From Clostridia bacterium (GTDB lineage Bacteria; Bacillota; Clostridia; Oscillospirales; Butyricicoccaceae), in the NCBI GenBank assembly GCA_017441945.1, contig JAFSBG010000158.1:1-40074 (forward strand): 40,074 nucleotides of DNA, written 5' to 3'. The notes below the pieces were generated by a model, which did not search any database, was not told the DNA's origin, and saw nothing but the letters and a program-made list of their open reading frames with translations. Both the position numbers and the translations under genes were made by a program. Shown here piece after piece: positions 1-7,542 of this stretch (the stretch's first letter is position 1; every line of letters begins with the position of its first letter).

Positions 1-698
1 AAGCGAACCATCTTGAGTTCGGAGTTTGGCTTGTAGTATTCAACCATCATTGGGCCTGTACCCATCATGTTGGATTCATTGAATACGCCGTCGCCTGCTT
101 CGATAGCTTCAACTGTTTCTCTGTGGAGAATGGATGTCTGGGAGTGAGCAAGGTTGAGGAGAAGTGGAACGAATGGCTTTTCTGTTACGATCTTGAATTC
201 GTATTCGGAAACTTCGGAAATTTCAACAACTGTTTCGAAGTTAGCCTTAGCCTTTGGGTTCTGGGAAGCACGGTTGAGGGACCATACTACGTTGTCAGCC
301 TTGAGTTCATCGCCATTGTGGAACTTAACGCCTTCATGGAGCTTGAAGATGAATTCTGTGTCAGATGGCTGTTCGTAGGATTCTACGAGCCATGGCTGAA
401 TTTCACCGTTTTCGTCAAACTTAAAGAGTCTGTCGTAAACGTATGTGAACATTTCGCCGGAGTAAGAGTCGTTACAATCTGGTGGGTCGAAGCCAACGAT
501 GTCGAAACCAACGCCGTAAACGAAGTCTGTACGGATGTTTTCTTCACCAGTTGTTGCAACTGTTGTGTTGTCAGCTGTTGTGCCGCCTGCTTCTGTTGTA
601 GGAGCAGCTGTTGTTGGTGTTTCTTCCTTAGAGGAGCAGCCAACGAACATGGAGAGCATCATAACAACTGAAAGTGTGAGAGCCAAAAATCTTTTCAT
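1..698 (-). CDS. Peptide/oligopeptide ABC transporter substrate-binding lipoprotein (C-terminus beyond window)
   Basis: About 232 residues are visible; the rest lies beyond position 1. The protein starts MKRFLALTLSVVMMLSMFVGC, a lipoprotein signal peptide with the lipobox Cys at residue 21, followed by a Thr/Ala-rich linker to about residue 50. The folded part then reads as the start of an extracellular solute-binding protein family 5 (OppA/DppA-like) domain, with stretches such as GFDPPDCND, VYDRLFKFDENGEIQPWLVES, FKLHEGVKFHNGDELKADNV and SLNRA. These proteins capture peptides outside the cell for an ABC importer. The start has an AGGAAAG ribosome site, and a promoter lies at 751-778. The permease and ATPase genes would be expected beyond the left edge. 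The window's many peptidases fit a peptide importer. Substrate is not assignable. Confidence 0.85.
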   Translation of the reverse strand, partial: MKRFLALTLSVVMMLSMFVGCSSKEETPTTAAPTTEAGGTTADNTTVATTGEENIRTDFVYGVGFDIVGFDPPDCNDSYSGEMFTYVYDRLFKFDENGEIQPWLVESYEQPSDTEFIFKLHEGVKFHNGDELKADNVVWSLNRASQNPKAKANFETVVEISEVSEYEFKIVTEKPFVPLLLNLAHSQTSILHRETVEAIEAGDGVFNESNMMGTGPMMVEYYKPNSELKMVR

Positions 699-750
699 TT
701 GTTTTCTCTTTCCTTTTCTTTATTTTTTTGAGCGATTAAGCTCACTATTT

Positions 751-778
751 ATTATAAACCTAATTTTTGAAAAGTCAA
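751..778 (-). promoter_or_regulatory. Sigma-A promoter of the binding-protein gene
   Basis: On the minus strand TTGACT (773-778) and TATAAT (751-756) are separated by 16 bp, about 50 bp upstream of the start at 698. It is the only near-consensus pair seen in this AT-rich gap. Confidence 0.7.
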
Positions 779-787
779 TGGAGATTT

Positions 788-809
788 AATATTTTGTTCA
801 CAAAATATT
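788..809. promoter_or_regulatory. 22-bp palindrome next to the -35 box, probable operator
   Basis: AATATTTTGT (788-797) and ACAAAATATT (800-809) are perfect inverted arms around a 2-bp centre. The site ends 10 bp upstream of the -35 box of the binding-protein promoter, a usual place for an activator or repressor of a nutrient transporter. The regulator is unknown. Confidence 0.5.
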
Positions 810-1184
810 GCACAATATTTTTTATAATCTTTTATGCAACACGCATTAAATAAAATATCCGACTTTTTAAGTTTAAAAATCAACTTTATATCCTTTTTTC
901 TTTGTTTATTCTATATTTATCCTATAAATAATTCGTTTTCACAAAAAATCTGTTTCATAAAATACGCCATTTTTCCAATACTTTAAGTATATTATTCGCT
1001 AAAAAATACTTAAAATAATTACATTTCAGCTTTTTTCGTCGGCTGTATTTATGCTCGCCGATATATTTCAGTTCAAACTTTATTCATAATTTAACGCAAA
1101 TTTGTTTTCTTTTTATGGGCATTTTTGACATATTTGCATATAGTTTTAGTGTGTTTTTCTACTTTTTATATGCGTATTGCATAC
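810..1184. other. AT-rich intergenic stretch without a recognised gene
   Basis: No open frame with a ribosome site is seen on either strand. The one structure noted is an inverted pair, TTTAAGTAT (982-990) and ATACTTAAA (1006-1014), with a 15-nt spacer. Its role is unknown. Confidence 0.5.
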
Positions 1185-1206
1185 AAAAACCGCTCTTTCG
1201 AGCGGT
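1185..1206 (-). terminator. Intrinsic terminator of the zinc-ribbon/VanZ operon
   Basis: On the minus strand a hairpin with arms ACCGCT and AGCGGT (1189-1194 and 1201-1206) is followed by a short T run. It begins directly after the VanZ-like stop codon. Confidence 0.8.
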
Positions 1207-1659
1207 CTATTTGCTTATATTTATCGAATATATCATATACCCTATCCATACGCCTGCCATGTTCAGTATCAGGTCATCCACATCAAAACTGCCCAGCAGA
1301 GTGAAAAGCTGAATCAGCTCGACGCACATTATAATAATAAGGCATGCCGTCATACAGCCTTTCAGACTTTTTGCCCTGCTCAAATTAAGCGGCAGAAGAA
1401 AACCAAGTGGAATGAACATTATCACATTGCCGCCTAAGTTTATGACAGCCTGATGACTGATACGACCGTTTTCGCTGTTTTTCAGCGTATTCAAGTATTT
1501 TCCGACAGTTTCAAATGGGGTGAGGTTAATATTCTGCGAAAGCTCATTCCAATAACCGCCCGACACATCATTGCCCATTCGCTGGCCGAAAAGCAGCCAG
1601 GCCATCAGGGCGATGTATAATACGAAGGCGATTTTAGCGGCGTTTTTCATTGTAGTCAT
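1207..1659 (-). CDS. VanZ-like integral membrane protein
   Basis: A 150-residue protein with about four hydrophobic segments. The VanZ-family features are an N-terminal membrane helix followed by NLTPFETVGKYL, then GGNVIMFIPLGFLLP and ELIQLFTLLGSFDVDDLILN. The family is named after the teicoplanin-resistance accessory protein, but most members have no known role and nothing here links this one to resistance. The frame stays open upstream to 1881, but that part overlaps the preceding gene. The start is placed at the ATG at 1659, or 1650, overlapping the zinc-ribbon gene by 16-26 nt. No ribosome site precedes either ATG, so translation is probably coupled to the gene before it. Last gene of the operon. 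Confidence 0.75.
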   Translation of the reverse strand: MTTMKNAAKIAFVLYIALMAWLLFGQRMGNDVSGGYWNELSQNINLTPFETVGKYLNTLKNSENGRISHQAVINLGGNVIMFIPLGFLLPLNLSRAKSLKGCMTACLIIIMCVELIQLFTLLGSFDVDDLILNMAGVWIGYMIYSINISK

Positions 1660-1933
1660 ATTTGCAGAACGGGCATTTCGGATAGTCGAAATCGTGCATT
1701 CTTCCGCATTTTGGGCACTGCTTCTGCAGCATATCCTCGTGATTTTCCGCCTCCTGTACCTGATAGAACTCAACCTTGCCGCAGCGCGGGCAGGAATAGA
1801 CATCAAGCTCCATAGCGCCTGCGAAAAGGTTTGGCAAATCGCCCAGCACCCAGCCTGTCTGCCCAAGCTGGAACTTTTCACGGGATATGTAATTCATTTC
1901 CGTGCCGCAACGGAGACATTTAAGTTCACGCAT
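1634..1933 (-). CDS. Zinc-ribbon protein, longer copy of a tandem pair
   Basis: A 99-residue protein starting MRELKCLRCGTEM. It has four CxxC knuckles: CLRC (7-10), CPRC (48-51), then CPKC and CPFC near the C-terminus, so probably two zinc sites. The first 10 codons and the ribosome site are shared exactly with the gene upstream (2202-2247), and the central part is similar, so the two are tandem duplicates. The C-terminal CPKC-CPFC ribbon is absent from the sister copy. Function is unknown; such proteins are usually cytosolic. AAAGGAG ribosome site. Second gene of the operon running to the VanZ-like gene, whose start it overlaps. Confidence 0.75.
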   Translation of the reverse strand: MRELKCLRCGTEMNYISREKFQLGQTGWVLGDLPNLFAGAMELDVYSCPRCGKVEFYQVQEAENHEDMLQKQCPKCGRMHDFDYPKCPFCKYDYNEKRR

Positions 1934-1947
1934 AGATTTCTCCTTTC
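1902..1947. repeat. 46-bp exact direct repeat, downstream copy
   Basis: Identical to 2202-2247, exactly 300 bp away. It covers the ribosome site and the first codons of each zinc-ribbon gene, and is the conserved edge of the tandem duplication. Confidence 0.9.
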
Positions 1948-1954
1948 GTTCATC

Positions 1955-1980
1955 GGACCGTCGGGGACGCCGGTCCCTAC
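1955..1980. repeat. Dispersed element B hairpin between the duplicated genes
   Basis: Arms GGACCG and CGGTCC surround a GC-rich loop. The same element occurs near 9657-9683, 21157-21182, 22629-22655 and 36701-36729. Here it lies inside an operon, in the 48-nt gap between the two zinc-ribbon genes. Confidence 0.75.
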
Positions 1981-1981
1981 T

Positions 1982-2233
1982 TTATCTTTTTGTTCTCCAT
2001 TTAGCTTTTTCGACTGCTATTTCCTGCAATTCCTTTTTTCTGTATACTATATGCTTGGGATTATATATCTCGCCTTTCCCGCACTCAGGGCATTTATAAA
2101 GCTCAAACTCCAGCGTTCCGCCTATGATATTTGTGCGGTCACCAGTTATAAAATCCAGATTTTCCATCGCCACTTCATTTACGCCTTTATATTCCATCAT
2201 TGTGCCGCAACGGAGACATTTAAGTTCACGCAT
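1982..2233 (-). CDS. Zinc-ribbon protein, shorter copy of a tandem pair
   Basis: An 83-residue protein starting MRELKCLRCGTMMEY. It has two CxxC pairs, CLRC (7-10) and CPEC in the middle, consistent with one zinc site, and a basic C-terminus. It resembles the next gene over its first 55 residues but lacks that gene's second ribbon. It is first in the operon, with its own promoter (2269-2297) and an AAAGGAG ribosome site. No function recognised. Confidence 0.75.
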   Translation of the reverse strand: MRELKCLRCGTMMEYKGVNEVAMENLDFITGDRTNIIGGTLEFELYKCPECGKGEIYNPKHIVYRKKELQEIAVEKAKWRTKR

Positions 2234-2247
2234 AGATTTCTCCTTTC
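2202..2247. repeat. 46-bp exact direct repeat, upstream copy
   Basis: Partner of 1902-1947. Perfect identity over the ribosome site and start region suggests a recent duplication or gene conversion. Confidence 0.9.
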
Positions 2248-2268
2248 AACGCATTATTTATTACATAT

Positions 2269-2297
2269 ATTATATATGTATACAACCATGCTGTCAA
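2269..2297 (-). promoter_or_regulatory. Consensus sigma-A promoter of the zinc-ribbon operon
   Basis: On the minus strand TTGACA (2292-2297) and TATAAT (2269-2274) are 17 bp apart, about 35 bp upstream of the first start codon. Confidence 0.85.
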
Positions 2298-2308
2298 TAT
2301 AAATAAAT

Positions 2309-2332
2309 CCCCTTCCGCGATTGCGAAAGGGG
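2309..2332 (-). terminator. Terminator downstream of the ornithine cyclodeaminase homologue
   Basis: Arms CCCCTT (309-314 of this kb) and AAGGGG form a hairpin with an inner CGC/GCG pair. On the minus strand it is followed by ATTTATTTATATT. It insulates the zinc-ribbon promoter that begins 12 bp further on. Confidence 0.7.
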
Positions 2333-2353
2333 AATATTAGGCTTTGTTTCGTT

Positions 2354-2406
2354 ACAACCCCTCCACCAACTTTCGTTGGTCCCCCTCCCCTTACACAGGG
2401 GAGGCT
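2354..2406. repeat. Dispersed element F (CCTCC-rich imperfect palindrome)
   Basis: An ACAACCCCTCC head, a small hairpin (ACCAACTTTCGTTGGT), then CCCTCCCCT and AGGGGAGG arms. Other copies are at 3535-3590, 29667-29727, 35249-35300 and elsewhere. Copies often sit at 3' ends of genes. Confidence 0.75.
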
Positions 2407-2419
2407 AAAAGAAGTTACA

Positions 2420-3409
2420 TTAGATCTCAACCCATGTGCCGAGGCCCTGCTTCTTCGCCTTCTGATAAATCAGATAGGAAGCTGCAACGTCTTCAGCCGA
2501 AATGCCGACAGACTTGAACATTGTGATATCCTCATCGCTTGTTCTGCCCTCATGCTTGCCTGCGATAACATCACCGATTTCGCAGATGATGTGGCTTTCG
2601 CTAATCTTGCCTTCGCTGAGCGGAATTGCAACATCGCCGCCGTCACGAAGCACAGCCGCTGTCATATCAGAGAAAACCTTGCTCCTGATAACGAGGTCTT
2701 CATCACATTCGCGGTTTGTACCCTTGCAGGCGCCGATAGCGCAGATGCAAGCGCCCTTCTTGACCCATTCACCCTTGAGGATAGGCACATTTGTCTTTGC
2801 AGAAGTTGTTGTACAGATGATGTCAGCATCCTTTGCTGCATCTTCGCCATTTACGCAAGCCACGATTTCAACATTCGGAAGCTTTTCCTTAAGATATTCA
2901 CAGCAAGCTGTGATAGTTTCCTCATGGTAGCTCCAGACATTGACTTTCTTTATATCACGGATAGCCGAAACTGCAAGAGCGTGCGCTCTGCCCTGCTTGC
3001 CGCCGCCGAAAATCGCGAGGACAGATGCGTCTTTCTTTGCAAGATGATTTGCTGCAGCCGCAGAAGAAGCCGCTGTGCGGTTTACTGTGATAAGCTCGGC
3101 ATCAACGATAGCCTTGAGCGCGCCTGTAACTGTATCGAAAAGCGGGACGATGCCCTGATTTGTCTTGTTTTTTGCAGCCTCTCTGCCAGGGAAAATGATA
3201 ATTTTGCCGCCTGTGATATTTACAGAATTATCGGAAGCAGGCATAATTGCCAGCGAGCAGCCGCTTTCGTGAGGAATCATCGAGCGCTGAAGATTTGTCA
3301 CCTTGCCTTCGCTCATAGCCTTGAAGACATCTTCCATAGCCTTGATGCAGTCAGGGTAATTGAGCACCATTTCGGCTTCCTTACGGTTTATAATTAAAGT
3401 CTTTTCCAT
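2420..3409 (-). CDS. Ornithine cyclodeaminase / mu-crystallin family NAD(P)-dependent enzyme
   Basis: A 329-residue cytosolic enzyme of the usual family length. The Rossmann nucleotide-binding loop is GGGKQGRAHALA near residue 133. Other family features are the early Arg in NLQRSMIPHE, GGKIIIFPGREAAKNK, the INRTAA-like VNRTAASSAAAANHLAKKDA, CTTTSAKTNVP and GDVIAGKHEGR. Family members convert ornithine to proline and ammonia, or act as reductases on ketimines, alanine or other amino acids. The exact substrate cannot be read from sequence. It has its own GAAAGGA ribosome site and a terminator at 2309-2332. It is adjacent to, but separated by repeats from, peptidase and D-aminoacylase genes, which fits amino-acid catabolism. 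Confidence 0.85.
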   Translation of the reverse strand: MEKTLIINRKEAEMVLNYPDCIKAMEDVFKAMSEGKVTNLQRSMIPHESGCSLAIMPASDNSVNITGGKIIIFPGREAAKNKTNQGIVPLFDTVTGALKAIVDAELITVNRTAASSAAAANHLAKKDASVLAIFGGGKQGRAHALAVSAIRDIKKVNVWSYHEETITACCEYLKEKLPNVEIVACVNGEDAAKDADIICTTTSAKTNVPILKGEWVKKGACICAIGACKGTNRECDEDLVIRSKVFSDMTAAVLRDGGDVAIPLSEGKISESHIICEIGDVIAGKHEGRTSDEDITMFKSVGISAEDVAASYLIYQKAKKQGLGTWVEI

Positions 3410-3461
3410 ATATTTATTGTCCTTTCGGGGTTAGCTTTAGCTTACTGTTGTATATATGATG

Positions 3462-3590
3462 CGGGCGGGCATAAAAACCCGCCCTTGTGTATTACATATT
3501 GCAATCAGGCAATTGAGGATTATCAATTATTATAACAACCCCTCAGTCAGCCTTACGGCCGACAGCTCCCCTTGCACAGGGGAGCCTTTT
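3462..3590. repeat. Repeat block: element C hairpin and element F
   Basis: 3462-3486 is a GGGCGGG/CCCGCCC hairpin (element C). 3535-3590 is an element F copy with an internal GCCTTACGGC hairpin and GCTCCCC/GGGGAGC arms. These fill the gap between two catabolic genes. Confidence 0.7.
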
Positions 3591-3604
3591 CAGCCTGAAT
3601 AAAA

Positions 3605-5377
3605 TTATTTCATGTGTTCGTTTAAGAAGTCGGCAACCTGTGGGTAGCAGTCGAGCTTGTTCTTAAGTTTAGCAAGACCGTGACCTTCGTCCTCGTATCT
3701 GAGATACTTGACAGGAATACCCTTTGCGGAGACCTTTTCCACAACCTGCTCAGCTTCGCTTATCGGTACGCGAGGGTCGCGTGCGCCATGGATAACCATA
3801 AGCGGACACTTTACCTTGTCAATCTTATGGATTGGCGAAACAGCTCTGAGAATATGGCGATGCTCAGCGAGAGAGCCGTATTCAACTTCGCGGTTTGCTC
3901 TGCGGTAGCTGGAAGTATTTTCGAGGAAGGTTTCAAAATTACAGATACCGACAGTGTCGACAGCGCAGGTGAATGCATCAGGGAATTCTGTGATAGATGC
4001 GAGAGTCATAAAGCTGCCGTAGGAGCCGCCCATAACTGCGATATTGCCCTTTTCAGCAATGCCTGCTTCGATAATGTAATCGACGAGAGCGCCGATGTCC
4101 TTGACGGAATCCATACGCTTTTCAATATCGTCAAGATGAGTATATGTCTTGCCGTAGCCAACAGAGCCACGAACATTAGGAGCAACAACTGTGAAGCCGC
4201 GGCTTACGAGATATGCAGTAAGCGGCTTGTAGATTGGCTTTTCCTGTCCTTCAGGGCCGCCGTGGATTTCGATGACAACCTTGTTTGCCTTCTTTTCCTT
4301 GCGGAATACCCAGAACGGAACTTCAAGACCATCATAGGAATTGAACTTATGAAGCTCAGGCTCAACAAGGTCATCGGCTGTGATGCCGCCCATCGGGCTT
4401 GTTGTGACACGCTTGAGAGAATCTGCATCAAGGTCGAGCACCCAGATATCATTTGTGCGCTTGCCGCTTGTGAGATTCATAATCAGTTTGTGGCCATTCC
4501 ACGAAACATTGCCGCCTGTGGACTTTGGAATACGAGGATGGTTAACTTCAACCTTTTCCACCATATCCCAGACCTTGAGGTTGAGATAGCCGCCTTCGTT
4601 GACAGCTTCAGCCATATATCTGCCGTCCTTACTGAGTGCAATCTGGTCGATGTCCCAGCCTTCCTTTGTATGGCAGTAGTGCATCTTCTTTGTTTCAAGG
4701 TCATAGTATGCAATCTGCATCCATTCGCTCTGGTAATTTGTCAGGAACCAGAAGCCTGTGGAATCCTTGTTCCAGCAAGCGTTCTTTGCTGTTGCGAATT
4801 CCATTTCTTCAACAACCTTTTCAGCCTTACCTGTTTCAAGGTCGAGGATCCACATATAGTTTACTGTGAGACCCTTCATCTTATTGAATGTAAGGTATCT
4901 GCCGTCTGGAGAGAGGGAGCCAGGATTGTTATAGTTGTCCTCATTCTGGAGGATGATTTCCTGCTCATAAGTTTCGAGATTCATACGGCAAAGGTCAAAG
5001 TTGGCAGGATTTCTTGCATTGCCTGCAAAGTAAAGCCACTTGCCGTCAGGGGAGGATGGACCGATATAGTGGCGAGCCTTTGGATTATTTGTAAGATTAG
5101 TGACGATTTTTGTGTTCCAGTCAACCTTATAAATCTGTTCCTGTTCATCGCCGCCTGTGTCCATACCAAAATAGACGTTCTTGTTTATGTCCGCGCCGCC
5201 GAGAGTCCAGACGCGGTTTTCATCGAAGGAAAGCTGGACAGGAGCTCTGCCGTCTGTGTAGCCCTGCCATACCTGAAATGCGCCCGAAGCATTGCCGATG
5301 AATGCGAATGTTTCGCTGTCGATCCACTTTGGATTTGCCGAACTCATTACATTATAGAATGCGGAAATAGGTTTCAT
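3605..5377 (-). CDS. S9 family peptidase (acylaminoacyl-peptidase / prolyl oligopeptidase type)
   Basis: A 590-residue serine peptidase. Residues 1-320 are a beta-propeller built of repeats such as SPDGKWLYF and SPDGRYLTF. The C-terminal alpha/beta-hydrolase domain has the oxyanion segment IEIHGGPEGQ, the nucleophile in GGSYGSF (Ser about 452), Asp about 534 in HGARDPRVP and His about 566 in EDEGHGL, so the catalytic triad is complete. Such enzymes release acyl-amino acids or dipeptides from short peptides in the cytosol. There is no signal peptide. The start at 5377 has an AGGAGG ribosome site. Probably transcribed alone. A 576-codon antisense frame is only a shadow. Confidence 0.9.
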   Translation of the reverse strand: MKPISAFYNVMSSANPKWIDSETFAFIGNASGAFQVWQGYTDGRAPVQLSFDENRVWTLGGADINKNVYFGMDTGGDEQEQIYKVDWNTKIVTNLTNNPKARHYIGPSSPDGKWLYFAGNARNPANFDLCRMNLETYEQEIILQNEDNYNNPGSLSPDGRYLTFNKMKGLTVNYMWILDLETGKAEKVVEEMEFATAKNACWNKDSTGFWFLTNYQSEWMQIAYYDLETKKMHYCHTKEGWDIDQIALSKDGRYMAEAVNEGGYLNLKVWDMVEKVEVNHPRIPKSTGGNVSWNGHKLIMNLTSGKRTNDIWVLDLDADSLKRVTTSPMGGITADDLVEPELHKFNSYDGLEVPFWVFRKEKKANKVVIEIHGGPEGQEKPIYKPLTAYLVSRGFTVVAPNVRGSVGYGKTYTHLDDIEKRMDSVKDIGALVDYIIEAGIAEKGNIAVMGGSYGSFMTLASITEFPDAFTCAVDTVGICNFETFLENTSSYRRANREVEYGSLAEHRHILRAVSPIHKIDKVKCPLMVIHGARDPRVPISEAEQVVEKVSAKGIPVKYLRYEDEGHGLAKLKNKLDCYPQVADFLNEHMK

Positions 5378-5710
5378 AGGGTAGCCTCCTTTGTTTTAGT
5401 TGATAGTTGATAACTGAAAGTTGAGAGTCATGGTTTGATACATTCCCCCTCAACTATGACTCATCCTGAGTGAAGCGAAGGATCTCCTCCGGTTTGCATA
5501 AATCCCCGGCTCCCTCTGACGAGGGAGCTGGCACACGAAGTGTGACTGAGGGAGAGAAATTATTACCCCTTCGTCAGCTTCGCTGCCGCCTCTCCCGAAA
5601 CAGGAGAAGCTAAAAATATTTGTCATTCCGAACGAATGTGAAGGATCTCCTGCGGGCGGGCACAGAGACCCGCCCCTGCAGAACACATCTCATCGCGTCA
5701 GCGATACTTT
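5378..5710. repeat. Repeat mosaic between the S9 peptidase and the deacylase genes
   Basis: No gene is seen. In order: a TCATCCTGAGTGAAGCGAAG unit (element A), element D at 5508-5556 with an inner CACACGAAGTGTG mini-hairpin, an element F/E-like CCTCTCC palindrome, a second element A in the form TCATTCCGAACGAATG, and an element C hairpin (GCGGGCGGGC with GCCCGCCC) near 5655-5682. Confidence 0.7.
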
Positions 5711-7285
5711 CTACATCTCTGTTTTTCTGAGGAATTTGCCCGGTCTTGCTTCTGTCTGTTCGCCGTTTTCGATAGCAAGAACGCCGTTTACGATGACATG
5801 GTGCAAGCCCTTTGCGCCCATAAATGGGTTCTTGTATGTAGCCTGATCGGCAATAGTTTCGCCGTCAAAAATCGTAATGTCAGCAGCCTTGCCTTCTTCT
5901 ATCACACCGCGGTCTGTGATGCCGATGATGTCGGCAGACTTCTTTGTGATACGGTATATTGCTGTCTGCAAATCGCAGAGATTAAGCTCACGTGCAAGAC
6001 GGAGGAAGCAAGGGAATGTACCGAAGTTTCTCGGATGGTGTCTGCCTTCGTTCTTCTTTGGGTCGAGCGGATATGCCGAGCCGTCTGATCCGATGGAAAC
6101 GTCCTGTGCAAGGAGATAATGCACATCGCGGATGTCCATTGAGAAGAATACGCACTGGCAGTTGCCCTCTGTTTCAGCAGCGATTTTTGCCACAGTTTCA
6201 GCCATCGGAATGCCGAGTTCCTGAGAAATCTCAAAAATATCCTTGCCGTCAGCATAAGGAGCCTTGCCGCGTGTGGAAACGATGAAAATGCCGTGTCCGT
6301 CCTTTTCGCTCTGGAGCTGGTCGCGGAGGAAGTTCATGATTTCCTCGCTCTTTTCAGTTTCAAGCAGACCTACTGCGGCAGGAATACCGCCCTTGAGCGC
6401 CCACTTTGGCCAGATATTTGTGATACCGGAGGAAGAAGCCTCGTAAGGATACATATCGGCTGTAACCTTGATGCCCTTCTTCTGCGCATCGACGATGTAC
6501 TGCCAGAGCTCGTTTGCGTGGCCGAAGTTCTTTTTGCCGCCGAATTTAAGGTGTGAAATATTGATACGGCAGCCTGTCTTGCGGTTAATCTCAAACATTT
6601 CCTCGAGAGAATCGTAAATCTGGTCTGCCTGATTTCTCATATGGGACATGATAACGCCGTCATATTTTGCTACAACTGCGCCAAGATTATTGAGCTCTTT
6701 CTGGTCAGCCATAACGCCCGGAGCATAGCCGAGACCAAGAGACATACCGAATGCGCCCGACTTCATTTCATGGTCGAGCATTTCAGCCATCTTTGCGTTG
6801 TCCTCGTCTGTTGCAGGGTCAGAAAAACCTGCTGTATTTGCGCGGAGAGCGCCGTGACCGATGATGTAAGCAAGGTTTACAGCCATTTTCTGGTTGTTTT
6901 TGTGAGCTCTTTCAATGAATTCGTCCATTGTATGGGCGATATTCTGTGGGTCATTCTGAACATAAGCTCTCATAATATCGCGCTTTTCCTCAAGATAAGG
7001 GAACATTGTGAAGCCGCACTGACCTGCAAGCTCTGTAGTTACACCCTGGAAAAGCTTAGCCTGACAGCCGTCATCGAAAATGAAGTTATCGTCAGAATGT
7101 GAATGGATATCAATGAAGCCAGGAGAAACGCAAAGACCCTTTGCATCGATTATTTTCGCCGCTTCATCGTTGATTTCAGGTGCGATTTTTGAAATAAAGC
7201 CGTCTTTTACAGCTATATCAGCACTATATGGAGCTTTGCCTGTGCCGTCATAGACAAGACCGTTTTTTATGATAATATCAAACAT
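5711..7285 (-). CDS. N-acyl-D-amino-acid deacylase family amidohydrolase
   Basis: A 524-residue metal-dependent amidohydrolase of the D-aminoacylase/dihydroorotase-like group. It opens with a small beta-sandwich half (IIKNGLVYDGTGKAPYSADIAVKDG), then the metal motif GFIDIHSHSD, the Cys-containing TELAGQCG, MSHMRNQ and NISHLKFGG. The family C-terminal motif HHPRNFGTFP follows, and a returning sandwich ends at KGLHHVIVNG. Known relatives remove acyl groups from N-acyl-D-amino acids, or hydrolyse dipeptides or dihydropyrimidines. Here a peptide or D-amino-acid role is favoured by the two flanking S9 peptidases, but that is inference. Cytosolic. The start at 7285 has an AAAGGAG ribosome site. Confidence 0.85.
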   Translation of the reverse strand: MFDIIIKNGLVYDGTGKAPYSADIAVKDGFISKIAPEINDEAAKIIDAKGLCVSPGFIDIHSHSDDNFIFDDGCQAKLFQGVTTELAGQCGFTMFPYLEEKRDIMRAYVQNDPQNIAHTMDEFIERAHKNNQKMAVNLAYIIGHGALRANTAGFSDPATDEDNAKMAEMLDHEMKSGAFGMSLGLGYAPGVMADQKELNNLGAVVAKYDGVIMSHMRNQADQIYDSLEEMFEINRKTGCRINISHLKFGGKKNFGHANELWQYIVDAQKKGIKVTADMYPYEASSSGITNIWPKWALKGGIPAAVGLLETEKSEEIMNFLRDQLQSEKDGHGIFIVSTRGKAPYADGKDIFEISQELGIPMAETVAKIAAETEGNCQCVFFSMDIRDVHYLLAQDVSIGSDGSAYPLDPKKNEGRHHPRNFGTFPCFLRLARELNLCDLQTAIYRITKKSADIIGITDRGVIEEGKAADITIFDGETIADQATYKNPFMGAKGLHHVIVNGVLAIENGEQTEARPGKFLRKTEM

Positions 7286-7307
7286 AGTTTTGCTCCTTTA
7301 TGTTATT

Positions 7308-7434
7308 TTTACTTCGTAAAAGCGATATGCGCTTACGCGCCCGATATGTTTGCTATGCAAACCCGATATATCTGCTTTGCAGATGCGATATATTTGCCTG
7401 CGGCAAATGTTATTGTGTGAGGCAAGCTCACATT
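7308..7434. repeat. Mini-hairpin array 1 (GATATA-type linkers)
   Basis: Six consecutive small hairpins with different stems: TTTTAC-TTC-GTAAAA, a GCGC/CGCGC one, TTTGC-TAT-GCAAA, TCTGC-TTT-GCAGA, TTTGCC-TGC-GGCAAA and TGTGAG/CTCACA. The middle ones are joined by linkers containing CGATATG or CGATATA. Pairing is kept while stem sequence changes. It lies in the leader of the deacylase gene (minus strand). Confidence 0.75.
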
Positions 7435-7439
7435 TAATA

Positions 7440-7540
7440 GATAACAATCCCTCCACCGCAAGCGGTCCCCCTCCCGATAAACGGGGTCCCCGCAAAGCCT
7501 GCTTTGTGGGGTGAAAGTCACGGGAGGCAGGACAATTTTA
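7440..7540. repeat. Element F variant with a long CCCCGCAAAGC/GCTTTGTGGGG hairpin
   Basis: A CCCTCCACCGCAAGCGGT head, then a strong inverted repeat around 7487-7512 with CCTG at its centre, then GGGAGGC. Similar inserts occur near 21251-21285, 31764-31795 and 38223-38246. Confidence 0.65.
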
Positions 7541-7542
7541 AT

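Noticed and set aside
2321..3397. 358-codon open frame antisense to the ornithine cyclodeaminase homologue
   Set aside because: It begins in repeat DNA and mirrors a well-supported gene.
3680..5410. 576-codon open frame antisense to the S9 peptidase gene
   Set aside because: It has no family resemblance and unusual Cys-rich composition, and lies wholly opposite a gene with a complete catalytic triad. Codon bias of the real gene leaves the opposite frame open.
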